From positions 127,442,955 through 127,506,954 of the forward strand of contig NC_068937.1 of NCBI RefSeq assembly GCF_016801865.2: a stretch of DNA of 64,000 bases. Reading direction: 5' to 3'. The notes beneath the pieces were generated by a model. It worked only from the letters and a program-made list of their open reading frames with translations. It did not search any database and had not been told where the DNA came from. The first letter of the stretch is position 1. Each line of letters starts with the position of its first letter. Below are positions 28,112 through 39,209 of the stretch, one piece after another. This DNA comes from Culex pipiens pallens. Its lineage: Eukaryota; Arthropoda; Insecta; Diptera; Culicidae. The position numbers and the translations under genes are program-made.

Positions 28112-29361
28112 GAGCGAGTCCACGAGCAAAGCATACCCATATCGCATCGACCTCATCAATCTGCCTGAAATTTTCAGGGGTTGTTTGTACATATAAAACT
28201 AGCATCTGTCCAAAATATGAGCACTCTAGGTCAACGGGAAGTGGGGCAAATCGGGACACAATGTTTGAAGGTTCAAAAACGTCAAAAATCTTAAAAAGGC
28301 TATAACTTAGGCAAAATTCAATTTATTTTCAAAATTCAAAATGCATCTGAAAGGGCTTAAAAATGCAACAAAATGCAGGATAGAACACCCCAATTGGTTT
28401 AATCTAAAGGGAGTTATTCTGGGACTACCATCTGAGACTGAGAACGCTTTAAATTAAATAAACACTTTTACTTTTAGTGAATTTTTTGGTTGTAAATTTA
28501 TGCTCGGGGACCCCTTAGATTCCATTTTCTGGTGATAATTTTATCATATTCGTGTTTCTGAGACAATTTCACAATAGAAACATGCATAAAAATGTTTATT
28601 TTGATCAATTTTAACCCTTTAAAAAATAAAAGTTAAAAAAATCTTCGATTCACATTTATTGAAAATCAAGCTCGTTTCCAAGGATACTAGATGACACCAG
28701 AAAAAAGCTGCTTTTTAATTTTTTTTTAACTTTTATTTTTTAAAGGGTTAAAATTGATCAAAATAAACATTTTTATGCATGTTTCTATTGTGAAATTGTC
28801 TCAGGAACACGAATATGATAAAATTATCACCAGAAAATGAGAGCTAAGGGGTCCCTCGAGCATAAATCTACAACCAAAAAATTCACTAAAAGTAAAAGTG
28901 TCTATTTAATATGTTAAACTGCCTTACCCAAAGCGTTCTCAATCTCAAATGGTACTCCCAGATGTCCCCTACAAGCTGCAGGTCGAACCGAGTTGATATC
29001 TGGACGGAACACTTTTTTATTTGAGTTTGAAAATTATGCTATTTTTTCACTAAAATGCCAATAACTCCTTTTAGATTTAACCAATTGGGGTGTTCTATCC
29101 TGCATTTTGTTGCATTTTTTAAGCCCTTTTTGAAAATAAATTGAATTTTGCCTAAGTTATAGCCTTTTTAAGATTTTTGACGTTTTTGAACCTTCAAACA
29201 TTGTGTCCCGATTTGCCCCACTTCCCGTTGACCTAGAGTGCTCATATTTTGGACAGATGCTAGTTTTAAATGTACAAACAACCCCTTAAAATTTCAGGCA
29301 GATTGGTGAGGTCCAAACGACGTCCCATACAAAGGGGTATGCCCTGTTCGTGGACTCGCTC
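28112..29361. mobile_element. 1.25-kb foldback element flanked by TTAA
   Basis: GAGCGAGTCCACGAGCAAAG at 28112 is mirrored by TGTTCGTGGACTCGCTC ending at 29361. The mirror image continues for several hundred bases (GAAGTGGGGCAAATCGGGAC, ATGCAGGATAGAACACC, CTTTTACTTTTAGTGAATTT) up to the centre near 28660-28700. TTAA stands on both sides (28108-28111 and 29362-29365). The same ends can also be read as AGAGCGAG with a TA duplication, so piggyBac-like and mariner-like origins are both open. It lies inside the palindrome-rich repeat whose uninterrupted copy is at 21826-22033. No transposase. Confidence 0.88.
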
Positions 29362-29365
29362 TTAA

Positions 29366-29530
29366 AAATCATTATTTTTGTTAAATCAACGCTAAACGTC
29401 AAAGCAGTTTTTTCGAAACAACAAAAGACTTTTGTGGACTTGAGAAAATCAAGGTTTGTTTCAACGCAAAATCGGCGTTGATTATATTCAACAAAAAACC
29501 CAATTAACTTAAGAATCTTGCTGGGCTGAT
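29366..29530 (+). repeat. Right half of the repeat that received the 28.1 kb foldback
   Basis: AACGTCAAAGCAG, GAAAATCAAGGTTTGTTTC and AACGCAAAATCGGCG match the complement of 21826-21990. The left half (28070-28111) carries GAATCAACAAATCGTTTTG. Confidence 0.8.
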
Positions 29531-29781
29531 ATACGTTGCCATGCAGTTGTTTGGTTACCCTTGAAATGGAACCGTCAACGTACCGTTTTTCAAACCATAC
29601 GTCAATTTTCTAATTTGATTACTTTTCCAGTGTAGAAGATCATATTCATTTCCATTGATTCAAATTCCTAAGCTAAGTGCAATTTTGTAAGTAAAGCGAT
29701 TGTAGAGAGGCCTTTAATCTAATCAGAAGAGGTGCTGATTTCTGAGAACAGCTATCACCACGCTATTTGGAGCTGGCAGTT

Positions 29782-30183
29782 TATTAACATTCCAACGCCC
29801 AAGGCTCAAAAAAAGTTGGAACGGCAACTTCAACTCGCTGGTTCTCGGGCGTAACTTACCCAATCAAGACGATTCTTTTTTTCCAGTGATTTGTTAGGAT
29901 GTCTAGATGATCCTCGAACTTTGCAGAACTCAATTTGATCAAATCTGTTCCCGTGTAAAAAAAAATCGCCAAAAATTCCGCGGAGGCAGTCATTTTAAAA
30001 AAGTTGGAACGATGTTTTCAGTAGAAATTACAGATTTGTTCGAATCAAGTTCTGTAAAATTACAAATCCCTGGAAACAAGAATCGTCCCGATTGGTTGAG
30101 TTATGCCCGAGAGCCAGCGAGTTGAAGTTACCGTTTCAACTTTTTTGGCAGGCTTGGCCGTTCGTTGGGCGTTGAAATGTTAA
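29782..30183. repeat. Inverted-repeat MITE (AACATTCCAACGCCCA)
   Basis: AACATTCCAACGCCCAAGGC near 29787 is mirrored by GGGCGTTGAAATGTT near 30182. Inner parts also mirror (AACTTCAACTCGCTGG against CCAGCGAGTTGAAGTT; CAATCAAGACGATTC against GAATCGTCCCGATTG). The 72-codon frame at 29907-30125 lies across the palindrome and is not a gene. Confidence 0.8.
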
Positions 30184-30609
30184 CGAATATTACAAGAGAA
30201 AAAATGTGAATATGTGATAAGGGAAGCAGTTTATTGCCGTTGAGCGCAAATAAAATTTTATTTACAGTCACAGATATAAAAATTGCACTCAGCCGTTGAA
30301 AATGTTTCAGAAGTTTTTTATTTTATTTTTTGCAATAATTTGAAAATAAAACGAAGACTTTATAACACTATTTAATAACATCATGTTCGACAGTTTTTAT
30401 TTAGAAATCCTTAATTTCATGTTAAAAATAAGTTGTTTAGTATAAAAATCAATTGAACATCGGATGGGTGCTAATGTGAAAAAATAAGGGTAGTTTTATT
30501 TTCATAAACTTGTGTATTCGTGTCAGCAGTGCTGACTCAGCACTATGGGTTGCTACCCGTTGCAACGCGTTGATACCAGATTGTCGTAATCCACGTTTCA
30601 TGTTATATC
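30184..30609. other. AT-rich spacer, no feature recognised
   Basis: Only a repeat word shared with 27620-27665 (GTTGCAACGCGTTGATACCAG) stands out. Confidence 0.35.
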
Positions 30610-30747
30610 AAAACCGGACTCATATTTGGATGCTCTGTGCTCTTCAGCTTTCCCGAAAAGAGTATGATGCTAGCTTAAAAAAGAAACAGCGTGTTCAAAA
30701 CTCGTCTAAAACGTGTTTTTTTGCTTGAAAATAACGTTTTAGACGAG
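30610..30747. repeat. Left arm of an inverted repeat split by the 2.8-kb retroposon
   Basis: GGATGCTCTGTGCTCTTCAG, AGAGTATGATGCT and CAAAACTCGTCTAAAACG are mirrored at 33546-33640 (ACGAGTTTTG, AGCACCATACTCT, GCACATTCCAGAGCATCC). Joining 30747 to 33546 restores a continuous palindrome, which shows that the DNA between is an insertion. Confidence 0.85.
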
Positions 30748-33523
30748 AGGTGCTCTGGCAACGCTTGCTGGATGCAGTCGAGTGCAAAATCGCGGTCGTT
30801 TATTTTTTCGATTTTTCGCTGCAAAAATACGATTTTTCTGGTTAAAAGTGGTATCAATCGTCGCGGAATTTGCTCGTGGTGTCGGAGAACATGGAGTTTT
30901 CCGATAAATTGTGGTTTTTTCGTTTTAATTGTTTCATCAAAGTTTTGCTCTTGCTCCGGCGGTGCCGATATTATTTGACGTTTTGACAGTTGCATACGCC
31001 TTCAGTGCTTGTGTGTGCGTGTGGTCAAGCAAAACTCGAGTTCTAGGGAGGTTCAAATTTAAACAAAAGATCGAATTTGCAAGAAATGTTCGTGCTGAAA
31101 GTGAAAATGAGGAAAACAAATCTGAATCTAATCAAAGTCTTGTTGGTGTCCTACTGGAAACGCGTTTTTTCGGTGAAATCGTGATTATTTCGTTCTAGAG
31201 TCGGTGCGGATCGAATCGGTTTAATGTGATTAGTGTTGATTTTTGGGATAATTTTGATGACCAAAATTGTTCCCCCAAGCCAGCCATGTTGGTTCTTTTG
31301 AAGTCGACGAAAGAGTCGCGACTCGCGAGTGTTTGTATTGGTGTGGTTGCTGCTTAAGACTGAGGAGCCGGGCTGGGCGATCAAGGAATGAGAGGACGAT
31401 TCCGACGTTGAGTGGCACATACACTCTGGCTCGAGCCGGCTCTTCCGAATTGGTTGACCGGCTCGCTTAGCAGCGGAGTTGAGGGCGATGCGGCTTAATT
31501 CTTTCCTGACGAGGAAGCGGGTGAGAGCGTTCTTTTTGCACCTTTTATATTGGGTTGTGGGCTGTTATGTGTGGGTATGAGGGTGCATGCTAGTGTTGGT
31601 GGATAGTGCGGGTTTGCGTCAGGGGGGAAAAGGAGAGAGAGAGTAAACAACATTGCGCGCTCTTTCGAAATAAAAGTCGATGAATGTGTTTGTCGGCAGA
31701 AGAACTATAGTGTTTTTTTTTGCCAATGCCGGGTAGACCTAATTAAACAAACTTGCATGCAATATTATATAGACGTAAACCAGAAGACAACTGATGAAAA
31801 TATTCACTTCAAATTAAATTCAAATTGCAATTGTTTTGCTCGTAGTTCGTTTGATGCTTTTAGACAGCTCAAGCCAGATTTTCACTACCATTTTTGCCGT
31901 TTATCTTCCCCACTTTGTGTGGGTGTGTTTTTTTTTCTTTCTTCAGCTTATTATTCAGTTAGGAAGGATTAGGAATAAAAATAAGTGACAATATTTTGAC
32001 CTACGATTCGGTCTTTCCAAAGCCAGCTGTTTAAGAATGAATCGATTCTAATTAAACAAAATGTAATATGCGCTTATATTTTTTTTAAACTTATAATTTT
32101 TGTTTTATAGTAATTTGTAATTTTGTAATTTGTGCACTTATTTATAGTGTTATTTTTATTGTTCTCTGATGTTTAGCATATGATTCGGATTTTGCTGTGT
32201 TATTTTCAGTCGCTTTCATGTGTGTGAATTGGAATAACTCCTTGAAATCGTGATTTCTGTGTTTGTGTATTATTTGTGATTCTTAGGTAAAGAGATTAGT
32301 GCAGTGCCTATGAGGACGCACAGTCCTGTTTTTTTTTCGTGTTATTTTCGTCTCTTTTGTGTCGCTGTTTGTGTGCATGGGGTTATTGGTCTTCTTCTTC
32401 TTTTTTTAATTTTTTTTTAGTTCGTACGTTCGTCGGCCGATGAGTTTTGTGTTCTATTCATATAGTTTTTGATAGAAACGATCCGAATTTTTTTTTAAGA
32501 CAAGCAAGTCGTATTGCTGGATTAAGTCCTTTCTATATCATCGATGATCGGAAGGCACGCCGACGAATATATTTAAAGGCTTATGATATAAACCCATTTT
32601 AATGAATGAAGCCCTTCCTACATCACCGTTGATCGGAAGGCACGCTGACGAAGAATTTGTGGAGAATCGCAGTCGAATTAATACTATAATGATTTGCAAT
32701 TGTTTCACGGGAAGATTCGTTTTAAATTGCGTTAGCAAAATATAAATTATCATTCAATTCGACCATTCGTTTCCCGCGAATCACGGTGACAAATATTGTT
32801 TCAACGCGATTGTTCAAGTCCTTCAGATAACATCATAACTCATAAGTCATTAATTGGTCGCTCATCTAATAATAATTTAAAAGTATAAATAGTCTCAGGT
32901 CATCTCTACGTAAATATGTTACGCTGAGTTTAATATTTCACCTTTTAATCACACATAATTTTGTTTCTATCTTTCCACAGCCGGCTGTCTAAGATTGAAT
33001 CATTTATGCTAAATTCAACACCAAATAACCGGAAACAGTCTCATCCGCATCATCCGATTGTTTGCTTTGAGAATACATAATACATCACCCTATTCAACGA
33101 AATACATTGATTATTGGGCCACATCATCATCCTCTATGATGAATCCTGGCCATTACCCTTCCCCACTAACAAAATCCATAGTAGAAGTAGTTTTCCGGCA
33201 CACGCGGGGGTGTGGATATCGTATAGAACCCACCCTTGGTAGCAGCCTGTGCTAACTAACATTCCCGCCCCGTTCCCTCGAGATCTACAAACTGACATGG
33301 CGGGCGCCGTTGGTGGCCAACGACTGTTTCCTATTCGCACCGGCTCTAGTTTTGATGATCGTGATGTTTTATCTTTTCAGCGCATTCATGCATGCTGTTG
33401 ATAAGGGAAACATCATTTGATCGTTAAAGCGTGTGACCGGTTGTGCTGATGGGATATTACGGTCCTGTTCAGCAACGGAGAAGGACAACCATGGGTGGTC
33501 TCTCATGCTCATGCTCATGCTCA
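30748..33523 (+). mobile_element. 2.8-kb non-coding retroposon with about 22-bp target duplication
   Basis: TGAAAATAACGTTTTAGACG plus AG stands at 30726-30747 and again at 33524-33545. The insert ends in a (CTCATG)n tail (33499-33525). Its right part (32295-33523) is the same family as 13153-14421: GCCTATGAGGACGCACAGTCC, CGATGATCGGAAGGCACGCC, ATCACCGTTGATCGGAAGGC and CACAGCCGGCTG occur in the same order. The left 1.5 kb (30748-32290) is specific to this copy and includes a GC-richer stretch at 31200-31650. The longest frames, about 106 codons, are on mixed strands, so there is no reverse transcriptase and no protein is recognised. It could be a large SINE-like retroposon or an internally deleted LINE. 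Confidence 0.88.
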
Positions 33524-33904
33524 TGAAAATAACGTTTTAGACGAGTTTTGAGGACGCTATGTCTTCATTTAGGAGCAAGTAAGCACCATACTCTGTTCGG
33601 CAAAGTTGTAGAGCACATTCCAGAGCATCCGAACATGCGTCCGGATTTGATAAATATCAAAATAAAAAAAATGGTTTTCTCCATGCAAATTCATATGGAA
33701 AATTTAATCGCTTTGCGCAAAGTGAGGACTAAACCAATCGGTTCCCTACTTTGGGGAGTTGTTTAGGACCCCAAAAGGAACTGAAAAAGTGCTGTGCTGG
33801 AAAATCGATTTGGATATTACACCCTATTGATGCATACAATTTCAGATGGAAATTCAATCAAACAAACTTCTCGACTAATCGCGTTCGCATGGCTGCCTTG
33901 GTGC
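33524..33904 (+). repeat. Right arm of the split inverted repeat and repeat shared with 17720-17960
   Basis: After the second target copy come AGCAAGTAAGCACCATACTC, CAAAGTTGTAGAGCAC, TCGCTTTGCGCAAAGTG and GACCCCAAAAGGAACTGA, matching 17745-17930. The hAT-like element begins at 33905. Confidence 0.75.
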
Positions 33905-35239
33905 TAGAGCGTCCAATTTCCCGTCTCGGGAAAAAAATCTCGGGAATTTCCGGGATTTCCCGAAAAAAAAAAATTGTGAATTTCCCGGGAATTCCCGAGA
34001 TTCAAGTGGAAATATACATCTTCCTAAGTATTCGGCACTAGAGTTTTGAAATTTTGCAAAAGAAATTTGTGAGAGAACTTAATATGATTTTATTCAATTC
34101 AATTTACTGTTCATATTGAAATAATCAGCTCGTCTGAAAATTTAATTTCATGTAAACATTTATATCAGATAGTATAAATTTCTGAAGTTTTCACAACTGG
34201 GAATAGATCTTGCTTATTTGTTAGACAGCAATAATTATAGTACTTTGGAATGAATTTGTATCATTAAATGTTTCAAACAGGGTTTTGCAAGTAGAATATG
34301 TTAAATAGTATACGAGAAAATTCAATATGAAGCTAAATATGAATTAAGCACTGGAGCTACCAAGGTTGTAAGAAGATTCAATATGAAAAACATGTATATT
34401 ATTCATGACCTGAAACCAGTAAGAGTTGTTCTGGAAAATATAATTCCATCAACAATATAATTTTTGCAATTTTGTTTTCATTTTAACTTTCTGTGCCAAT
34501 GTTAACACCAATGTCATATTCTCTCAAACTGGTCACGGAGACAAATTTTAAAGCAATTTTATGAATGTGGAGCATGGATTCATTTTACTCACTATTCAAA
34601 CACTTTGATAAACAAATAACGCTTCTCAGCAAAAAATATAGATGACCAGGTTTTGGTTTGTTACGATTTGAAAGACAGCATGTAAAATTTGTAAAAGACC
34701 AATAACAAATTTTGTTATGATAACATAAACTGTTATTCAAGTCTTATGCAAAACTTGATTTTTCAAGAAGAATCCTAGATTAAATTTTCAAAACAACCTA
34801 GCATCAATATTAAGATATCAACATACTCAATTGGGTACTAAAGCCCTATGTCAATTTTTATGTACAACGGTAAAATTTCTGATCACTTTTTAATGCAAAA
34901 AACAAAAAAAAATGACAAGACAACATTTTTGCAATGGATCAACTATGGTCCCCTTGGAACGAACTGTCAAGTAGGAGCTTTTCTGTCAAGAAGGACCGCG
35001 AGATTAATTTTTCAAAATTGATTTAAAAATCCATTTTAAACTCTTTGTGGTCGTACAAAGGGTCATTGTACTCAGAAAAATAAGCTTTATTGCTGTAAAC
35101 AATAATATCAGCAATCTAAGCTTCATTTTAGGACCCAATTTGACCAATAAAGTTGATGTTCTATGCAATATTGTTGCAAAACATTAATTAAAACCAGGAT
35201 CAGAACCATTTTCGATAAATTTGGAATTTCCCGGGATTT

Positions 35240-36336
35240 GAGGATCGCAGCAATCCTTGGTCGCGGTTGGTTGACAAGAATTTGCGCTCCGCGTTTTTTG
35301 GTTTCTCTTCGTTTCGAATTTTTCATCGTGACGTTTTACGGTTCGCGATTTTTAGACTTTCCGGCGGGACAGTTCCGTGAGAAGTTCTTTCGGTAGTGTA
35401 GTGTTTTGAGTGGTACAAGAATTCAGACGGATTTTTGCAGGTTTTCATGTGATTTGGGTGTTGTGAAGAAGTGACACTTTGAGAAGAAATCTCGGTCACC
35501 GAACGGAGTATTTTTAATCCATTTGTCACATTTTGGTCAGAAATTTCTGCCGATACAGGAGGTGGCCTTCAAGAGAAAATGGGTGGATTCCAAGTTTGTA
35601 TTGTTGTAAAGTTGTGAAAATTGCTGAGGAAAATGTTGAAGGAGTTGAGTAGTGAGTGAAGGGGGCGGGAGTAGGCAACGTTTGCTGAGATTGGCGGCTC
35701 GATTTCTGAGCGGCTCAAAATGCAGGCGGCTCGAGAAGTCGCCGGATTCGTGACGAAATAGTGAATGTAATCGCTGCCGGTTTGACGGATGATGCTGCTT
35801 TTCGGGTGAGAAACTTCCAATTGGAAATATGGAGCAGCCGTGACTGGCTGGTTACGGTGTTCGCTTTGTAAGCGAATGATCCTGGGTTCGATTCCCATCT
35901 GCTCCAAACGAGAAAGATCAGGAAATATGAATTTTTGAAACTCTTAACATGAATGAAACATTAAAGTCGCTCGAAGCGGGGTTCGATCCCCCGTCCTTTG
36001 GATTGGTAGAATTAGGAATACTACTACTACAAACTATATACGTGCTGGGTCTTTGTCCATTTGACAAGGACTTGGAAGTGCTAAATAACGTTTGAATCCG
36101 ATTGATGCAAACGTTCTTTAGGGCGGGGCTTGTCGATTCAAGCTGAAGTACCTCGCGCACGGCTAGCCTGCGTAGAAATGGGTCACCGAAGCTCGGCAGA
36201 GCTAACACCTACCGAATGCCTATGCGAGTTATTTGCATGTATAGAATTTAAAATCTAAAATACATGGAAACAACTCAATTTGTAAGAAGCGACCGCGTGG
36301 TCCCGTTTGGTTGGTTGCACACACACACACACACAC
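35240..36336 (+). mobile_element. 1.1-kb retroposon with (CA)n tail nested in the hAT-like element
   Basis: The 21 bp at 35219-35239 (ATTTGGAATTTCCCGGGATT plus T) recur at 36337-36357. The insert ends in a (CA)n tail (about 36317-36336). It begins with GC-rich non-coding sequence, contains a complete-looking tRNA-like stretch (35831-35905) and a second B-box core (GGTTCGATCCCCC near 35980). Frames up to 112 codons show no protein family. It may be a composite SINE or the 5' region of a LINE. Confidence 0.85.
35831..35905 (+). tRNA. tRNA-like sequence, Thr(UGU)-like, probably a SINE head rather than a working gene
   Basis: The acceptor GGAGCAG pairs perfectly with CTGCTCC. The anticodon arm is TTCGC-TTTGTAA-GCGAA (triplet TGT, Thr), the variable loop TGATC, and the T arm CTGGG-TTCGATT-CCCAT has one mismatch. 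Three extra bases stand between the D arm and the anticodon stem, which is abnormal. It lies inside a retroposon with a target duplication, so it is most likely the tRNA-derived pol III promoter of a SINE. Confidence 0.4.
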
Positions 36337-36433
36337 ATTTGGAATTTCCCGGGATTTCCCGGGAAGTTTGTTGAAAATTTCCCGTTTCCCGGGAATTTTG
36401 TAACCCCGGGAAATTGGACGCTCTACTTGGTGC

Positions 36434-36677
36434 TAATTTGTTAAACATTACGGAAACGAATGCGTAGGACCGAATTAGTGTTTGAACTTAGTTATTCTTT
36501 AAGCTAAATGTTCAGATTTATCTCAGGTAATGTTTATTTCGCAGCCTCGAATCGATAACTTCTTGCAAATTTAATAAATTTGATTCTCATTAGACAATCG
36601 AAATTTTCCAGACAGTTTGGAGCAAATCGTCCAATCTTGGCATGACTAATCCGCCATCCAATCCGTGTGCTAATTCT
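36434..36677. other. AT-rich spacer
   Basis: No feature recognised between the hAT-like element and the promoter-proximal hairpin. Confidence 0.35.
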
Positions 36678-36818
36678 AGCAAAACAATGTCAAAGGGCCG
36701 TTGTGGGTTTATAAACAAAGAGTGTATCCCTTTCATGCCAGATGTAAAAATTCTCTAGCGTGAGCAGGACACACTCTTTGTTTACAAACCCACAACGGCC
36801 CTTTGGCATTGTTTTGCT
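36678..36818. repeat. Hairpin MITE about 100 bp upstream of the malic enzyme start
   Basis: AGCAAAACAATGTCAAAGGG is mirrored by CCCTTTGGCATTGTTTTGCT ending at 36818, and GGGTTTATAAACAAAGAGTG by CACTCTTTGTTTACAAACCC. The stem is about 46 bp with few mismatches. It sits 107 bp before the malic enzyme ATG, within what should be the promoter or 5' leader. Confidence 0.88.
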
Positions 36819-36924
36819 TGAATTGACCAATCATGCCGACCTAAACCAACCCTAATAAATTTCTTGCTCCACCGGCATCAAGCTCTCAGTATGCCTTGAC
36901 AACTCGATCGCAAAATTTGAAGCG

Positions 36925-38812
36925 ATGGCCCTCAAAACGTTAAGGTAGGTCACCTTGAAGATCACCCGAACATTCCAGACTAATTCCCTCCCAACTCCAC
37001 AGCTTATGCCGCCTGCTGGCCACCGCCAAGCTGGTTATCACCCCAAGCCGCGCCTTCCGCGAGGTCACCGGCGACATCATCGTCCCGGGCCAGGTCAAGG
37101 GCATCAGCTACCTGCAGGACTCCCGTCTCAACAAGGGCCTCGCCTTCTCGCTCGAGGAACGTCAAACGCTCGGCGTTCACGGCCTGCTTCCGGCGACGAT
37201 CCGCACGCTGGACACGCAGGTGCAGCTGTGTCGGACCGTGTTCAGCCGCTTCGAGGACGATCTGAATAGGTACGTGTACCTGATGGACCTGCACGATCGG
37301 AACGAGACGTTGTTCTTCAAGCTGGTGGCGGACCACATCGAGCTGATGCTGCCGATCGTGTACACTCCGACGGTGGGGTTGGCCTGCCAGAAGTTTGGAT
37401 TGATCTACCGGAAGCCAAGGGGGTTATTTGTGACGGTCAACGATCGCGGGCACGTGTACCAGGTGCTAAAGAACTGGCCCGAGTCGGACGTGAGGGCGAT
37501 CGTGGTGACGGACGGAGAGAGGATCTTGGGGTTGGGTGATTTGGGGGCTTGTGGGATGGGCATTCCGGTGGGGAAGTTGGCGTTGTACACGGCGTTGGCT
37601 GGGATTAAGCCGCATCAGTGCCTGCCGGTGACGATTGATGTTGGGACGAACAACGAAGAGTTCCAGAACGACCCGCAGTACATTGGATTGAGGCAGCCAC
37701 GTGTTCAGGGCGATGAGTATGATGAACTGGTCGACGAGTTCATGAGGGCGGTCGTCAAGCGGTACGGTCAGAATACGTTGATTCAGTTTGAGGATTTTGG
37801 AAATCAGAACGCGTTTCGGCTTTTGGACGCGTACCGCGACAAGTACTGCACGTTCAATGACGACATCCAGGGAACGGCTGCAGTAGTGCTGGCTGGGTTG
37901 TACGCCTCGGAACGCCTTACCGGGAAGAAGATCGCCGATCATACGTTTGTGTTCTTGGGCGCTGGAGAGGCTGCACTTGGGATTGCGGACCTCGTCATTC
38001 AAGCCATGGTCGAGGAGGGTCTTTCAAAGGAGCAAGCGCACGAAAAGGTCTGGATGTTTGACAAGTTGGGACTGCTCGCCAGTGATCGCCCGGAAGGTGA
38101 TCTTGGTGGACCAAAAAAATCCTTCATCCGTGATCACCAGCCTACCAAAGACTTTGCCAACTTCATCAAAGAAGTCAAGCCGTCCGTCCTAATCGGAGCA
38201 TCAGCCGCCGCCGGTGCCTTCACCCAAGAAGTCCTCCAAACCATGGCCACTAACAACGCAAACCCGATCATCCTAGCCCTGTCGAACCCAACGGCCAAAG
38301 CCGAATGCACCGCTCAGGAAGCATACGAGCAAACCGAAGGCCGCTGCATCTTCGCTTCCGGATCGCCCTTCCCCCCAGTAGAATTCGCCGGCAAGATCCT
38401 CGAGCCCGGCCAGGGCAACAACGCGTACATCTTCCCCGGCGTAGCCCTCGGAGTGATCGCATCCGGTGCCCACCACATCCCGCCGGAAATGTTTGTAATC
38501 GCGGCAAAAGTTGTCGGTGAGATGACCACGGACGAAGATCTGGACCGCGGTTCGCTCTACCCACCCCTTCGTCGGATTCCGGAATGCTCGCTGGAGATTG
38601 CGATTCGGGTGATCGAGTGTGCTTACCAGAGGGGGATCGCGTCGTTCTATCCGGAGCCGGAGGACAAGAGGGAGTTTGTGCGGTCGACGCAGTACTTTGC
38701 GCGGTACGAGAGTGCCCTTCCGGTGACGTGGCCATGGGCGGAGCGTAGAAGGGGGGCAGCGTCTGTTATGAAACTAAATTCACCCGCGTGTGGAGGAAAG
38801 GCCAGAGGTTGA
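36925..38812 (+). CDS. Malic enzyme, probable mitochondrial form, two exons
   Basis: Exons 36925-36944 and 37003-38812; the 58-bp intron (GTAGGT...CCACAG) splits the Ser codon in MALKTLSLCRLLATAK. 609 aa. The enzyme decarboxylates malate to pyruvate and CO2 with NAD(P)+. Visible: Tyr in VYTPTVGLACQKFGL, the dinucleotide and substrate region VVTDGERILGLGDLGACGMG, metal-binding acids in FEDFGNQNAF and FNDDIQG, the Rossmann motif FLGAGEAALGIADL, Lys/Asn in ALSNPTAKAECT, and FASGSPFPPV-PGQGNNAYIFPG. The N terminus lacks acidic residues for about 25 positions and has Lys/Arg and Leu/Ala, like a mitochondrial presequence. The first exon contributes only seven codons, so alternative first exons could change location. 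The C-terminal 20 residues (RRGAASVMKLNSPACGGKARG) are divergent. Convergent with a second malic enzyme gene. Cofactor choice cannot be settled by eye. Confidence 0.94.
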
Positions 38813-38832
38813 TTTTTTTTTTCTAAAATTTG

Positions 38833-38838
38833 AATAAA
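38833..38838 (+). promoter_or_regulatory. Poly(A) signal of the plus-strand malic enzyme gene
   Basis: AATAAA stands 20 bp after the stop codon. The 3' untranslated region would be very short. Confidence 0.65.
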
Positions 38839-38944
38839 TTAAACATTTTGAAAACAAAATAGTATTTTCTTGTTTTACCCTCCTGAGATTTTTACATAAA
38901 GAAGAAGTCTTGAGCTTTCAAATGTAACAAAGGGAGCGTTATTA

Positions 38945-39120
38945 CGTACACAGAAAAAAAAAATGATGGTAATATTCATCAGGAAATGGTGACAGATTTT
39001 GTGTCAAAAAAATGATTAATTTCACCCCAGATAAATTGATAAATTTTCATCAGTTTTTGATGAATATTCATCAGGTTCACATTTTTACACAATTTTTATG
39101 TAATATTACTCAAAAAAAAG
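38945..39120. repeat. AT-rich palindromic repeat (GATGAATATTCATCA)
   Basis: TGATGAATATTCATCAGG near 39056 and GGTAATATTCATCAGG near 38966 lie in AT-rich DNA with TACACAGAAAAAAAAA at the left edge. A similar TAATATTACC/TTACCTC block occurs at 56760-56945. Possibly a small MITE; ends uncertain. Confidence 0.45.
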
Positions 39121-39209
39121 AGGAAATATTCAACCTGAGCAACTCTCTACGAAATCGGCCGATTTCGACCATTTTTATTTTTTGTATTTTTTTATTTGAC
39201 TCAAACTTT
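39121..39209 (-). repeat. Left part of the interspersed repeat that received the LINE
   Basis: GAGCAACTCTCTACGAAATC, GATTTCGACCATTTTT and ATTTGACTCAAACTTT match the complement of 23500-23585. The repeat resumes at 42398 after the LINE. Confidence 0.85.

Larger units (their letters stand above)
33905..36425. mobile_element. hAT-like non-autonomous element, copy 1 (TAGAGCGTCCAATTTCCCG termini)
   Basis: TAGAGCGTCCAATTTCCCG at 33905 and its exact complement ending at 36425 are flanked by CTTGGTGC at 33897-33904 and 36426-36433, an 8-bp target duplication as made by hAT transposases. CCCGGGAATT words are repeated near both ends as subterminal repeats. No transposase frame. A 1.1-kb retroposon (35240-36336) interrupts the right part; without it the element is about 1.4 kb, AT-rich. 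A second copy is at 53923-56313. Confidence 0.92.

Noticed and set aside
35831..35905. Functional tRNA-Thr gene
   Set aside because: There are extra bases between the D arm and anticodon stem and a T-stem mismatch, and it lies inside a retroposon with its own target duplication. Listed only as tRNA-like.
37466..38002. 178-codon minus-strand frame inside the plus-strand malic enzyme
   Set aside because: Shadow of the malic enzyme coding sequence for the same reason; the sense strand carries all family motifs.
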